A stretch of 64,000 nt of DNA from UBA2561 sp964577275 (GTDB lineage Bacteria; Bacteroidota; Bacteroidia; Cytophagales; Thermoflexibacteraceae): contig CAZNYR010000006.1 in NCBI GenBank assembly GCA_964577275.1, positions 5,164 through 69,163 on the forward strand, given 5' to 3'. The notes under the pieces are model-generated. The model did no database searches. It was given only the letters and a program-made list of their open reading frames with translations, and was not told where the DNA came from. The translations under genes and the position numbers were made by a program. The number at the start of each line of letters is the position of its first letter. Position 1 is the first letter of the stretch. Of this stretch, positions 33,997 through 43,293 are shown piece by piece.

Positions 33997-35346
33997 ATGG
34001 AATTATCTGATTTATCGGCGATTTCCCCTGTCGATGGGCGTTATCGGAGCAAAACACACGAATTAACTCCTTTTTTTTCCGAATTTGGGCTGATTCGATA
34101 CCGTGTCCTGGTCGAAATCGAATATTTTATTGCCCTGTGCGAAATCCCACTCCCTCAATTACAGGATTTTAATGCCGAATTATTTGACGAATTACGAGCC
34201 ATTTACCTTCAATTTTCGGAAGCCGATGCACACGCCATTAAACAGACCGAAAAGATAACGAATCACGATGTCAAAGCCGTCGAATATTTCATCAAAGAAA
34301 AATTTGATACCTTGCAAATTGCTGATTATAAGGAATTTATACATTTTGGATTGACTTCCCAAGACATTAACAATACGGCAATTCCGTTATCGCTCAAGGA
34401 TGCTTATCAAACCATTTATGAGCCATTACTCGAACAATTAATGGACAAACTCGAAGCCTTAGCCCTTGCATGGCAGGATATTCCGATGCTTGCTTTTACG
34501 CACGGGCAACCCGCCTCACCCACTCGGCTGGGCAAAGAAATCGCCGTGTTTTTGTACCGATTGGATGGGCAATTTGATAATTTTGAGGAAATTCCGATGG
34601 CAGCAAAATTTGGTGGCGCAACAGGCAATTTTAATGCCCATTATGCGGCGTATCCTCACATCGACTGGACAGAATTTGCTGACCAATTTGTAAATGATAC
34701 CTTAGATTTAGCCCGTTCACAGTTTACCACACAAATCGAAAATTATGACTTTATGGCGGCATTATTCGATAATTTTGCCCGAATAAACACCATTTTATTA
34801 GATTTGTGCCGCGACGCATGGGCTTATGTTTCAATGGGTTACTTCCGACAAAAAGTCGAAGCGGGCGAAGTAGGCTCTTCGGCAATGCCCCACAAAGTGA
34901 ACCCGATTGATTTTGAAAATGCAGAAGGAAACCTTGGCATTGCCAATGCTTTGTTTGGACATTTATCCGCCAAATTGCCCGTATCGCGACTCCAAAGGGA
35001 CTTGACAGATTCTACTGTATTGCGAAATATTGGCGTGCCTTTGGCGCATACCTTGATTGCTTTTAAGTCAATCTTGAAAGGTTTGGATAAATTGCAAATC
35101 AACCAAGCAAAAATCAAGCGAGATTTAGATGAAAACTGGGCTGTCGTTGCCGAAGCCATCCAAACCATTCTCCGAAGAGAAGGCTACCCTCAACCTTACG
35201 AAGCACTCAAAGCATTGACCAGAGGAAAGGAAAATATTGATAAACAAGCGATTACAGAATTTATTGATGCCTTAAATATTGATGATGAGGTCAAAAAAGA
35301 ACTTCGACAGTTTACTCCATATACTTATACGGGCATTAAATTTTAG
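33997..35346 (+). CDS. purB: Adenylosuccinate lyase
   Basis: 449 residues from the ATG at 33997 (MELSDLSAISPVDGRY). Catalyses two fumarate-releasing steps of purine synthesis (SAICAR to AICAR, and adenylosuccinate to AMP). Fumarase/aspartase superfamily signature GSSAMPHKVNPIDFENAEGN (about residues 292-311) with the catalytic Ser, plus FGLTSQDINNTAIP, AFTHGQPASPTRLGKEIAVF and TGNFNAH earlier. Length and motifs are complete. Terminated by a hairpin. The window also holds purM but not adjacent. Confidence 0.97.
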   Translation: MELSDLSAISPVDGRYRSKTHELTPFFSEFGLIRYRVLVEIEYFIALCEIPLPQLQDFNAELFDELRAIYLQFSEADAHAIKQTEKITNHDVKAVEYFIKEKFDTLQIADYKEFIHFGLTSQDINNTAIPLSLKDAYQTIYEPLLEQLMDKLEALALAWQDIPMLAFTHGQPASPTRLGKEIAVFLYRLDGQFDNFEEIPMAAKFGGATGNFNAHYAAYPHIDWTEFADQFVNDTLDLARSQFTTQIENYDFMAALFDNFARINTILLDLCRDAWAYVSMGYFRQKVEAGEVGSSAMPHKVNPIDFENAEGNLGIANALFGHLSAKLPVSRLQRDLTDSTVLRNIGVPLAHTLIAFKSILKGLDKLQINQAKIKRDLDENWAVVAEAIQTILRREGYPQPYEALKALTRGKENIDKQAITEFIDALNIDDEVKKELRQFTPYTYTGIKF

Positions 35347-35357
35347 ACATAAAAAAT

Positions 35358-35397
35358 ATCATGTAACCATAAACCAAATTTACGGTTACATGATTTC
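35358..35397 (+). terminator. Terminator of purB
   Basis: ATCATGTAACC(A)TAAA pairs with TTTA(C)GGTTACATGAT, one mismatch, followed by TTTCAT. Confidence 0.65.
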
Positions 35398-35433
35398 ATC
35401 AAAATAAAACACGAAAATAAAACACGAACCAAA

Positions 35434-35727
35434 CTATACGTTATGCAAAATCTGATGAAATTGTACGTGTTTTTTATATTTTACTTTTTGTGCTAATTTG
35501 GATATAATACCTTGCGTATCAGACGTATTTAAGCCCGAACAATTAATCTCAATTTGTCGCTCGCGCACATCCGTCCAAGCCTCCACACACTCCACTAATG
35601 CCGTGAGCGTTTCCTCCGAAAAAACCGTAACTATCGAGAAATCAATCGTTAAGACTACCGTTTTTCCCCGATAACTGAGCTTAACATCAGGAATTTGTGT
35701 GCTACCTTTTATCTGAAAGTCTTCCAT
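35434..35727 (-). CDS. Small STAS/SiaC-like protein
   Basis: 97 residues. The N-terminus (MEDFQIKGSTQIPDVKLSYR) followed by KTVVLTIDFSIVTVF recalls SiaC/DUF1987-type or STAS-like small proteins that serve as phosphorylatable partners of SpoIIE-type phosphatases; the ISCSGLNTSDTQGII-like EINCSGLNTSDTQGIISKLA has Ser/Thr residues at a place where STAS proteins carry the phosphosite. The match is weak and made by eye. Two SpoIIE phosphatases are in the same window, which makes a partner role conceivable. No signal peptide; cytosolic. Confidence 0.45.
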   Translation of the reverse strand: MEDFQIKGSTQIPDVKLSYRGKTVVLTIDFSIVTVFSEETLTALVECVEAWTDVRERQIEINCSGLNTSDTQGIISKLAQKVKYKKHVQFHQILHNV

Positions 35728-35945
35728 TTTTTATTTGCGATTTTGGCATTTACGCTGGAGATGCTCCCCGCCTCAAAATCTGAACCGAAATCTATGCCAG
35801 ATTTTAACGTTTCGTTGATAGTAATGGATTAAATTTTAAACTTTTGTTGTCCTTTCCGAAGCGTAATATCGGAAATTTTTTGAACTTTTTATAAAGTCAT
35901 AAACCCTAATACTTTAAAACAATTTGCTTTTTAAAACATTAAATC

Positions 35946-35958
35946 ATTGATAATCAGT
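35946..35958. repeat. TGATAATCA palindrome-like motif
   Basis: ATTGATAATCAGT in the intergenic space between the STAS-like gene and the dioxygenase gene. One of the TGATWATCA sites. Confidence 0.4.
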
Positions 35959-36011
35959 ATTTTAAAGTTTTAATAATTCCCCATTTTTGTACTATAAAGT
36001 GTTGCCAAGAT

Positions 36012-36527
36012 TTAGGGCTTTTCCATGAAATGACCGCATTTCTGGCAAGTTCGTAGTTTTTCCGAACCATAATAATTTTCCATTTCAATCGGTAATTGTT
36101 TCACAATATCCGTTAAACCAAAATAAGTTTCATGTAACTTATGGGTACAATTTTCACAAAACCATATAAAACCATCCTTTTCATCCGCATTTCGATAACG
36201 CTCAATTACCAAACCCACCGTATCCGAAGGGCGTTGAGGCGAATGTGGCACTTTAGGAGGCAATAAAAACATTTCACCTTCCCGAATCGGAATATCCACA
36301 GGCTTGCCATCCTCTATTATTTTGAGCGTTATATCGCCTTCCAGTTGATAAAAAAGTTCCTCGCCCTCGTTATAATGATAATCCTTGCGGGCGTTTGGTC
36401 CTCCGACAACCATCACGATAAAGTCCTCATTTTCAAGGTAAACCTGTTGATTCCCGACAGGCGGACGCAATAAATTTCGATGCGATTCTATCCATTCCTG
36501 AAAATTAAACGGTCTTGAAATAGCCAT
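36012..36527 (-). CDS. nbaC: 3-Hydroxyanthranilate 3,4-dioxygenase
   Basis: 171-residue cupin Fe(II) dioxygenase of the kynurenine route from tryptophan to quinolinate. Cupin metal ligands: His and Glu in YHYNEGEELFYQLEGD (about residues 49-64) and His in LPPKVPHSPQRP. Arg and Glu in VIERYR bind the substrate. The C-terminal rubredoxin-like iron site has two CxxC pairs, FCENCTHK and RTCQKCGHF, as in the bacterial form. No other kynurenine-pathway gene is in the window, so its partners must lie elsewhere. Confidence 0.96.
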   Translation of the reverse strand: MAISRPFNFQEWIESHRNLLRPPVGNQQVYLENEDFIVMVVGGPNARKDYHYNEGEELFYQLEGDITLKIIEDGKPVDIPIREGEMFLLPPKVPHSPQRPSDTVGLVIERYRNADEKDGFIWFCENCTHKLHETYFGLTDIVKQLPIEMENYYGSEKLRTCQKCGHFMEKP

Positions 36528-37068
36528 ATTTTTTGCATTTGAATTCTACGCTTTAAAAATAGTAAGTTTATTTCATTTTTTGACAAAAAAATGAAATTCA
36601 ACGCTCATCTCGTCCGAATATGCTAATTCTAAAACACCTTGATTATTAGATAGTTATGTTTTATAAAATCACTGTAAATAAAATGATACGATACGTAATA
36701 CATTAAAAATTAATTGATAATAGATTTTTTAACAAAAAAACCAAACTCGAAATGTCCTAAAAATTACTATTTTCGTATAAAAAAATACAAAAGGTAGATT
36801 TTAGCTACTTTTGGTCGAAAAATAACCTAAAAAATTCAACGAAATAAAAGAATTTTCTGTTTCTGGAACTTGCCCAAATCACAGACGTTTCTGAATGTAT
36901 GCTTAACAATGATTTTTTTCGTATAATATTGTATTCTAATTTACTTATAATCAATAATTTACCTTCTAATTTATATTTTTTTGTTCAATTTACAGCCTCA
37001 TATATTTCGGCAATATTTAGCTCCAAGTAAATATGTTGAAGTATAAAATTTTCTAAAGAATAAAATTT
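36528..37068. other. Intergenic, 541 bases, no gene seen
   Basis: Long AT-rich region between divergent genes. No good open frame, terminator or strong palindrome was found; a few T-rich tracts only. Presumably holds both promoters. Confidence 0.4.
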
Positions 37069-39537
37069 ATGACCTTAATAAAACCGAACATGAGAGTTTA
37101 TTTTGTAATATTATTGTGGTGTTTTTGGGCATCGACTGCCTGCGCCCAATCCGAATTTTCGACAGAAAAAACGTATTCTCCGTATTTTTTTGTCAAAACT
37201 AAAGATGCTTCCATTGATGTATTACCACTCAAGGAAACGACCACTCACGTCAAAATTTCGGGAGTAATTGCATCGGTAGAAATTCGCCAAACGTACTCAA
37301 ATACAGGCACTAAGCCTCTCGAAGCCTTGTATATTTTCCCTGCTTCGACCCGTGCGGCAGTGCATCAGATGGAAATGAAAATCGGCAATCGTACCCTCAC
37401 CGCCGAAATTCAAGAAAAGGAAAAAGCCCGTCAGATTTACGAAAAAGCCAAAATTGATGGCAATTCCGCTTCCTTGCTGGAGCAAAAAAGACCAAATATT
37501 TTTCAGATGAATATTGCTGGAATTATGCCCCATGAAACCATTGATATCGTCCTGAAATACAGCGAGTTACTTACGCCCAAAGAAGGCATTTACGAATTTA
37601 TCTATCCTACTGTGGTTGCCCCACGTTATTCGGAAGGACAAGCCACACCGCATCAATGGGTTGCTAATCCGTATCGACACGCAGGAGAAATGCACGAATA
37701 TGCCTATAACTTACATGCCGAAATTGACGGAGGAATGCCTCTTCAAAATGTCAAATGTTCATCGCACAAAGTTACAATTCAGACCGAAAATAATACCGCT
37801 TCTATCCATCTGGATGAGAGCGAAAAATATGGCGGAAACCGAGATTTTATTCTTTCTTATCAACTGACAGACAAGCTATTAAGTTCTGGATTATTAGTCC
37901 ACGAAGAGCCAAATGGCGAAAATTATTTTATGTGTATGGTTCAGCCTCCTCAATCGCCTGCCCTTACCGAAATTCCGCCACGAGAATATGTTTTTGTCTT
38001 GGATGTATCAGGCTCAATGAATGGTTTTCCGATGCAAACTGCCAAAACCTTACTTCGTGATTTAATTGGAAATTTACGCCCAACTGACCGTTTTAATGTC
38101 CTATTTTTTGAGGGCATCAACCGAATGTTTGCGCCTGAATCCGTTACCGCTACCAAAAAAAATATTGACCTCGCCCTCGACCATATCGAACGACATGATG
38201 GCTGGGGAAGTACGAATCTCTTACCTGTGCTTCAGACGGCACTAAATTTTAAGGAAACACAGGATTATTCACGCACTTTTATTGTCGTTACGGACGGATT
38301 TATTACCCTCGAAAAAGAGGCTTTTGACCTGATTTACAATAACTTACATAAAGCCAATTTGTTTGCTTTTGGAATTGGTAAATCAGTAAATCGTTATCTC
38401 ATCGAAGGAATGTCCAGAGCAGGGCAAGGCGTGCCTTTTATCGTAACCAAACCCGAAGAGGCAGCGACAAAAGCGGATGAATTGCGTCGCTGCATTCAGA
38501 ACCCTGTTTTGACTAATATTAGCCTGAATTTCAATGGGTTAGATGCTTATGATGTCGAACCCAAAACGTTGCCTGATGTGATGCAGGGTCGCCCTGTGGT
38601 CGTTTTTGGGAAATATCGCGGAAAAGCCGCAGGAAATATGACTATTACAGGCATTTCTGGCAAAAAAAGTACATCCATCAAAGTCGATTTTTCGCAAATT
38701 TCCAATACCAAAAATGAAGCTGTCAAATTAATTTGGGCAAGAAATAAAATCGCACAACTTGATGATTATGAGTTACTTACGAATAATCTTGCAGACCAAA
38801 AAATCCAACAACAGGTCGCACAACTCGGTGTCCAATATCATTTGTTATCTTCCCAAACTTCATTTGTGGCGGTAGATAATCAAACACACCAAAAAGCACA
38901 AAATATTACTGTCCGACAGGCGTTGCCTCTTCCCGAAAGTTTGAACGATAATGTGATGGGACAAACCTCATTATCAGAGGCTTCCATCGCTCCTACCAAT
39001 GCCATGACCCGAAGCGTAACCCGTTCAACCGCACCAATTTCCATTCAATTACCGCCCGAAGTCAGCATGATTTTGGGGAATAAAATGTGGCTTTCATGGA
39101 AAACGAAATCTGATAAATTTAATCGTTTCAAAATCACGATTTCCGATATGTCCGATGAAATTTTGTTTCAGACCGAAACCCAAAATCAAGAAATTGAACT
39201 TGACTTGAATCGGGCGGAACTTACTGATTATCAAAATTTTATATTCAATGTAATTCCTTTAGACAATTCGGGAAATATTGTGCCAGACCTTGAAATAGAT
39301 TCCAAAATGCTACAAAGAGCCGATGAAGATGAAGTAGCTGAAATGCAAGAAATGTTAAAAAATGAAGTAAAAACTCTAAATAATACATCAGAAGATTTAC
39401 TTGCTAAAGCTCTATTTTATGAAAACCACGCTTATTTAGCGGATGCGCTATATACTTTTAAAATATTGCTTCAGATTTCGACAGAATCAAAATATCAAGA
39501 AGCCTATCAGGAATTTTTGGAACGTAATAATTTGTAA
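37069..39537 (+). CDS. VIT and von Willebrand A domain protein, exported
   Basis: 822 residues; a start at ATG 37090 is also possible because the signal peptide (MRVYFVILLWCFWASTACAQ) begins there. VIT domain at about residues 45-175 (VKISGVIASVEIRQTYSNTG, FPASTRAAVHQMEMKIGNR, KEKARQIYEKAK), then a vWA domain (about 300-470) with an intact MIDAS: YVFVLDVSGSMNGFPMQTAK (DxSxS near residue 310) and VTDGF. The end is a helical segment resembling TPR (EDLLAKALFYENHAYLADAL). Such proteins resemble inter-alpha-trypsin-inhibitor heavy chains and are likely surface adhesion or scaffold proteins; the ligand is unknown. Confidence 0.9.
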   Translation: MTLIKPNMRVYFVILLWCFWASTACAQSEFSTEKTYSPYFFVKTKDASIDVLPLKETTTHVKISGVIASVEIRQTYSNTGTKPLEALYIFPASTRAAVHQMEMKIGNRTLTAEIQEKEKARQIYEKAKIDGNSASLLEQKRPNIFQMNIAGIMPHETIDIVLKYSELLTPKEGIYEFIYPTVVAPRYSEGQATPHQWVANPYRHAGEMHEYAYNLHAEIDGGMPLQNVKCSSHKVTIQTENNTASIHLDESEKYGGNRDFILSYQLTDKLLSSGLLVHEEPNGENYFMCMVQPPQSPALTEIPPREYVFVLDVSGSMNGFPMQTAKTLLRDLIGNLRPTDRFNVLFFEGINRMFAPESVTATKKNIDLALDHIERHDGWGSTNLLPVLQTALNFKETQDYSRTFIVVTDGFITLEKEAFDLIYNNLHKANLFAFGIGKSVNRYLIEGMSRAGQGVPFIVTKPEEAATKADELRRCIQNPVLTNISLNFNGLDAYDVEPKTLPDVMQGRPVVVFGKYRGKAAGNMTITGISGKKSTSIKVDFSQISNTKNEAVKLIWARNKIAQLDDYELLTNNLADQKIQQQVAQLGVQYHLLSSQTSFVAVDNQTHQKAQNITVRQALPLPESLNDNVMGQTSLSEASIAPTNAMTRSVTRSTAPISIQLPPEVSMILGNKMWLSWKTKSDKFNRFKITISDMSDEILFQTETQNQEIELDLNRAELTDYQNFIFNVIPLDNSGNIVPDLEIDSKMLQRADEDEVAEMQEMLKNEVKTLNNTSEDLLAKALFYENHAYLADALYTFKILLQISTESKYQEAYQEFLERNNL

Positions 39538-39541
39538 TCAA

Positions 39542-39583
39542 ACGCACTTTGTCCAAGCATTTAACTTGGACAAAGTGCGTTTT
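39542..39583 (+). terminator. Terminator of the VIT/vWA gene
   Basis: ACGCACTTTGTCCAAG pairs perfectly with CTTGGACAAAGTGCGT around a 7-base loop and is followed by TTT. Confidence 0.8.
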
Positions 39584-39787
39584 CATTTCTTCATTATCCC
39601 CAATTTATTACAAAAAATTATCCGAAAAGTTCTGTTTTTTCTCTCCAAAACGCACTAAATTTCGCAAAAATCAGTTATTCAAAGTAGTTTTTTCGGAGAA
39701 TTGCTCCACGCATTAAGATTGAAATTTAACCTCATTTTACATTTAAAATATTCAAAAATAATTGTTTAACCAATAAATAAACAAGGC

Positions 39788-40075
39788 ATGAAATCTTTTT
39801 TAGTCCTATTTTTAGGAATATTTTTGCAGAATGCACCCAGTCAGGTGCTGGTCAAAATTTCTGATTATAAAGGGAATGAAACAAAAGCTAAAATTGAAAT
39901 TTATCAAGACAAAAAGTTAATTGTTTCTAAATCAAATCAGATTAATTATCAAACCGAATTACCCAAAGGAATATACCAACTCAAGGTAATTGCTTGTGAT
40001 ACACTAACCGTTCCCATGAAAGTCTGGAACAAAGAACATGAATATCAAGTTTCGGTAAAAACTGATTGTCAGTAA
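39788..40075 (+). CDS. Small exported protein with carboxypeptidase-regulatory-like fold
   Basis: 95 residues. Signal peptide (MKSFLVLFLGIFLQNAPSQ), then a beta-rich body (VLVKISDYKGNETKAKIEIY, TELPKGIYQLKVIACD) like one prealbumin/CarboxypepD_reg module, in which a GIYxLKV strand is typical. Alone such modules have no known activity. It ends one base before the convergent signal peptidase homologue. No terminator seen. Confidence 0.55.
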   Translation: MKSFLVLFLGIFLQNAPSQVLVKISDYKGNETKAKIEIYQDKKLIVSKSNQINYQTELPKGIYQLKVIACDTLTVPMKVWNKEHEYQVSVKTDCQ

Positions 40076-40076
40076 G

Positions 40077-41150
40077 TTATAGTAATTTCCCGATGCGTTC
40101 CCAACGAATTTTGTTCGTTTCCGAATCAGCCGAAAACCAAACCAACACCGCCTTACCGATAATATGATTTTCTGGTACAAAGCCCCAAAATCGAGAATCC
40201 ATCGCATTTTGACGATTGTCCGATAGCACAAAATAATAATTTTGACGAAATTCATATTCTGTAACATACTGATTATCAATAAATAAAGAATCATTTTGAA
40301 TTTTTGTATTGGAATGGTTTTCGTGTTGTAAAATGATTGATTCATACAAGGCTAAATTCTGGGGCGTTGCCTCAATTTTTAATCCTTTGGCAGGAATTTT
40401 AATCTGACCAAAATTATCTGCATTCCACGAAAAATAATGCGAATGTGGGTAAATTTTTTCGCTTTGAACTGTGCTTTCTTTTGGCACAACAAGCGGCACA
40501 ATATTGAAGTAACTACTTGATTTTGAGAGTGTTGCAAATTGATTATTTGTCAAATATAGAATCCATTTTCCTTGAAACGGAATCGCATCCGTGATATTAA
40601 ATGATTCTAAAATATCGGGTTTTATTCCAGATTTAAGTGTTAATAAATAGGTATTTTTTATTGTATTTACAAATGTAATTTTTACGTTATTTATAAATAT
40701 TTCACTCTTTTTTATTTCTAATTCATCGCCTGCCAAACCCACACAACGCCCGATAAAAGGTGTTTTCTGGTCGATGGGATGATAATTTTCGGGTGGATAA
40801 TTAAACGTAATCACGTCATTATGAACAAGTTGTGAAAAAGCAGGCAACCGCCACATCGGTAACTGAATCCAATCCAAATAAGCGGGCATATTTCCAATCT
40901 TTTGATGCGTTAATGGAATTTGTAAGGGTGTGGCAGGCGTTCGAGTTCCGTAATGTAGTTTACTAACCAAAATAAAATCGCCCGAAAAAAGTGTCGCTTC
41001 CATCTCCGAGTTAGGCATCATAACTGCCTCAAAGAGAAGCCATTTCAGAAAAATTGCACCTATTAATGCCTTCATTCCTGTATCCACAAATTCACGGATG
41101 ACACTTGGTTTCTTGTTGATTTTAGCACTTTTTCGGACAAATTTCATCAT
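40077..41150 (-). CDS. Signal peptidase I homologue lacking the catalytic Ser-Lys dyad
   Basis: 357 residues with one N-terminal membrane helix (about 27-45) and the S26 fold in order. In active enzymes the Ser nucleophile directly precedes Met in a SMxxTL motif; here it is NSEMEATLFSGDFILVSK, Glu49 in that place. The Lys of the KRxVG motif is Gly134 (FIGRCVGLAGDELEI). The third box GDNRxxSxDSR is SDNRQNAMDSR, changed at Gly and Ser. The fold is otherwise well kept (FWGFVPENHIIGKAV). The protein is thus a probable pseudoenzyme. Nucleotides are clear at both positions (GAG and GGG). It follows the phytase-esterase-like gene by 9 bases and is probably cotranscribed. Confidence 0.88.
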   Translation of the reverse strand: MMKFVRKSAKINKKPSVIREFVDTGMKALIGAIFLKWLLFEAVMMPNSEMEATLFSGDFILVSKLHYGTRTPATPLQIPLTHQKIGNMPAYLDWIQLPMWRLPAFSQLVHNDVITFNYPPENYHPIDQKTPFIGRCVGLAGDELEIKKSEIFINNVKITFVNTIKNTYLLTLKSGIKPDILESFNITDAIPFQGKWILYLTNNQFATLSKSSSYFNIVPLVVPKESTVQSEKIYPHSHYFSWNADNFGQIKIPAKGLKIEATPQNLALYESIILQHENHSNTKIQNDSLFIDNQYVTEYEFRQNYYFVLSDNRQNAMDSRFWGFVPENHIIGKAVLVWFSADSETNKIRWERIGKLL

Positions 41151-41159
41151 GGTTTATCA

Positions 41160-42080
41160 TTAAAAATTACCTCGTTCAAACCTCATAATAATACATTGAT
41201 TGCCGTGCAACTTATACTTTTTGGCGTATAAATTAGCCGTATTTATACCATCATGATTGTTATCAAACCCAATCCAAATTTCACTTTCGGTCAGTAGCAA
41301 AGCCTCCGCCATGCCAAATTGTGGATTAGAAGTATGATATAACGTATTGATTAATTGAGAGTTAGCGACATATTTTGCGTAAGACATACGGACAAACTCC
41401 ATCGTATTCAAATTCAGGCGAGTTACACAATAATAATTTCGTTCCAATAAATATAAATATTCTTCCTTGCCTTTTTGGGCATATTTTATATCCGAAAAAT
41501 CAGGGTCTCTGTCCTTGATATTTTCGAGTTCGGGTATCGAAAATTGACGCAAAATTTTTCCTTGTTGGTTGATTTCCAAGACATAACGTCCATCATTTAG
41601 CTTTCCTGCATTGCGCTCTTTGGCAAGAAAAAATGTCGAATCAGCATAACAAAATCCCTCAAATCCTGCATTTCCCCATTTTTCGGGGCAAAGCCGATTC
41701 CCTGTACGAATTTCGTATTCGGCAAAATCAGGTTTTAATTTAAAATTGTCCCCAATAATTGTATGTGCTTTTTCGGATAAAACAAACATTTTTTGGTTTT
41801 TAATATCAATTCCTTCCCAATCGTTTTCCCGAAAATGTACCTCAAATCCCTTTGCGTATTTGGTTTGTATAACTTTCTGACTATCAAGTAGATAAACATA
41901 TTCATCTTCGTCCTGAATCATGAAAATTTCTCCTTTATCATTTTGTGCTAATCCACTCAATTCAAAAGACTTATGATATTCTGGCTGAAAGATAGTTTTG
42001 AGTTGTAAAATATCCTGCTGCGCTTGAAGTATTCTGATACCATTCCACAACACGACTAAAAGAAGAACATAAGTTTTCAT
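41160..42080 (-). CDS. Esterase-like-activity-of-phytase family protein, exported
   Basis: 306 residues, signal peptide (MKTYVLLLVVLWNGIRILQA), then a six-bladed-propeller-like body with family marks: ELSGLAQNDKGEIFMIQDED, ENDWEGIDIKNQKMFVLSEK, AGFEGFCYADSTFFLAKERN and PQFGMAEALLLTESEIWIGF. These are typical of the phytase-esterase-like family (which also includes SdiA-regulated-like proteins); no enzymatic activity is certain. Predicted periplasmic. Operon partner of the inactive signal peptidase homologue. Confidence 0.7.
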   Translation of the reverse strand: MKTYVLLLVVLWNGIRILQAQQDILQLKTIFQPEYHKSFELSGLAQNDKGEIFMIQDEDEYVYLLDSQKVIQTKYAKGFEVHFRENDWEGIDIKNQKMFVLSEKAHTIIGDNFKLKPDFAEYEIRTGNRLCPEKWGNAGFEGFCYADSTFFLAKERNAGKLNDGRYVLEINQQGKILRQFSIPELENIKDRDPDFSDIKYAQKGKEEYLYLLERNYYCVTRLNLNTMEFVRMSYAKYVANSQLINTLYHTSNPQFGMAEALLLTESEIWIGFDNNHDGINTANLYAKKYKLHGNQCIIMRFERGNF

Positions 42081-42083
42081 CTT

Positions 42084-42096
42084 ATTGATAATCAGT
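42084..42096. repeat. TGATAATCA motif upstream of the phytase-esterase-like gene
   Basis: ATTGATAATCAGT, 4 bases upstream of the ATG at 42080. It could act in the leader of this operon. One of the TGATWATCA sites. Confidence 0.4.
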
Positions 42097-42215
42097 TATT
42101 TATGTTTGTTATGTATTTAAAATTATGGGTGATGATAAATTTCAAAGCGCATCAAGCCTCAAGCATTACAATTTTTGTATTGTTTTTGCATTTTTTTTAT
42201 AAATCAATCAAATTG

Positions 42216-43241
42216 TTATTGACTTAAATTTTGTTGCCATTTCCAAGCCGAAAGCATCATATCATCCAGATTGTATTTGGGTTTCCATCCTAACTTCTTG
42301 GTACTGAGGGTAATATCGGAATAAATTGCCTCGACATCGCCTGCTCGTGGCTCACCGATATGGTAATTGAGCGACACGCCCGAAACTTTCTCGAAAGATT
42401 GTATGGCTTCCAGCACCGTAACGCCTTTGCCTGTTCCTAAGTTTATGATTTCATAATTCGCTTGGTTTTTACTGGTTTTCAGGTAGTTAAGAGCTAAAAT
42501 ATGTGCTTCGGCAATATCAGAAACGTGCACATAATCCCGAATACAAGAGCCATCACGGGTATTGAGATTGCCTCCAAAAACGGTTAATTGTTCTATTTCG
42601 CCGATGGCAGTTTTGGTAATGACGGGTACTAAATTGGTAGGCGAATTAATCGGATTTTCGCCATTTAAGCCCGAAATATGTGCGCCTACGGGATTGAAAT
42701 AACGCAAGGCAATGACTTGAGTATCAGCTACTTTGGTGTAATCCTGAAGCACTCTTTCGCCCATTTTTTTGGTTTCAGCATAAGGGCTTTCCGATTTATT
42801 GAGCGGTGTTTGTTCATTGACAGGCAACTGTTGCACATTTCCATACACCGAGCAGGAAGACGAAAATATAAGATGCTGAATATCAAACTTTTGACAGCAA
42901 GATAATATCGTCAGCAATGCGCCCATATTGTTATGGTAATAAAAAACGGGATTTGCCACCGAATCAGGCACAGATTTTAGCGCAGCAAAATGGATAATTC
43001 CCATAATATCAGGATTTTCTATAAAAATACGCTCGGTTTCTGTGCGATTGCAGAGGTCAATGGCATAATTTTTTATGGTTTTACCTGTAATTTTTTGAAT
43101 ATTTTCAAGAGCTTCGGGCGATGAATTGCAAAAATTATCAACCGAAATGGGTTCATAATTATCGCCTTCCAAAAGTTCGATGAGCGTATGCGAGCCAATA
43201 TAGCCACATCCTCCTGTTACTAAAATTTTATCTTTTTTCAT
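42216..43241 (-). CDS. galE: UDP-glucose 4-epimerase
   Basis: 341-residue SDR enzyme interconverting UDP-glucose and UDP-galactose. NAD-binding GGCGYIGSHTLIELL at the N-terminus, catalytic Ser-Tyr-Lys with SSSCSVYGN and SPYAETKKMGE (YxxxK), RYFNPVGAH, and substrate-binding NLVPVITKTA and RDGSCIRDYVHVSDIAEAH, all expected for GalE. Supplies galactose for surface glycans. A single gene; downstream region shows no terminator. Confidence 0.95.
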   Translation of the reverse strand: MKKDKILVTGGCGYIGSHTLIELLEGDNYEPISVDNFCNSSPEALENIQKITGKTIKNYAIDLCNRTETERIFIENPDIMGIIHFAALKSVPDSVANPVFYYHNNMGALLTILSCCQKFDIQHLIFSSSCSVYGNVQQLPVNEQTPLNKSESPYAETKKMGERVLQDYTKVADTQVIALRYFNPVGAHISGLNGENPINSPTNLVPVITKTAIGEIEQLTVFGGNLNTRDGSCIRDYVHVSDIAEAHILALNYLKTSKNQANYEIINLGTGKGVTVLEAIQSFEKVSGVSLNYHIGEPRAGDVEAIYSDITLSTKKLGWKPKYNLDDMMLSAWKWQQNLSQ

Positions 43242-43293
43242 CTCTTTTTGTGGTTTTGAGGGCGTGAAAGTACAATTTTTCTATGAATTAAAT

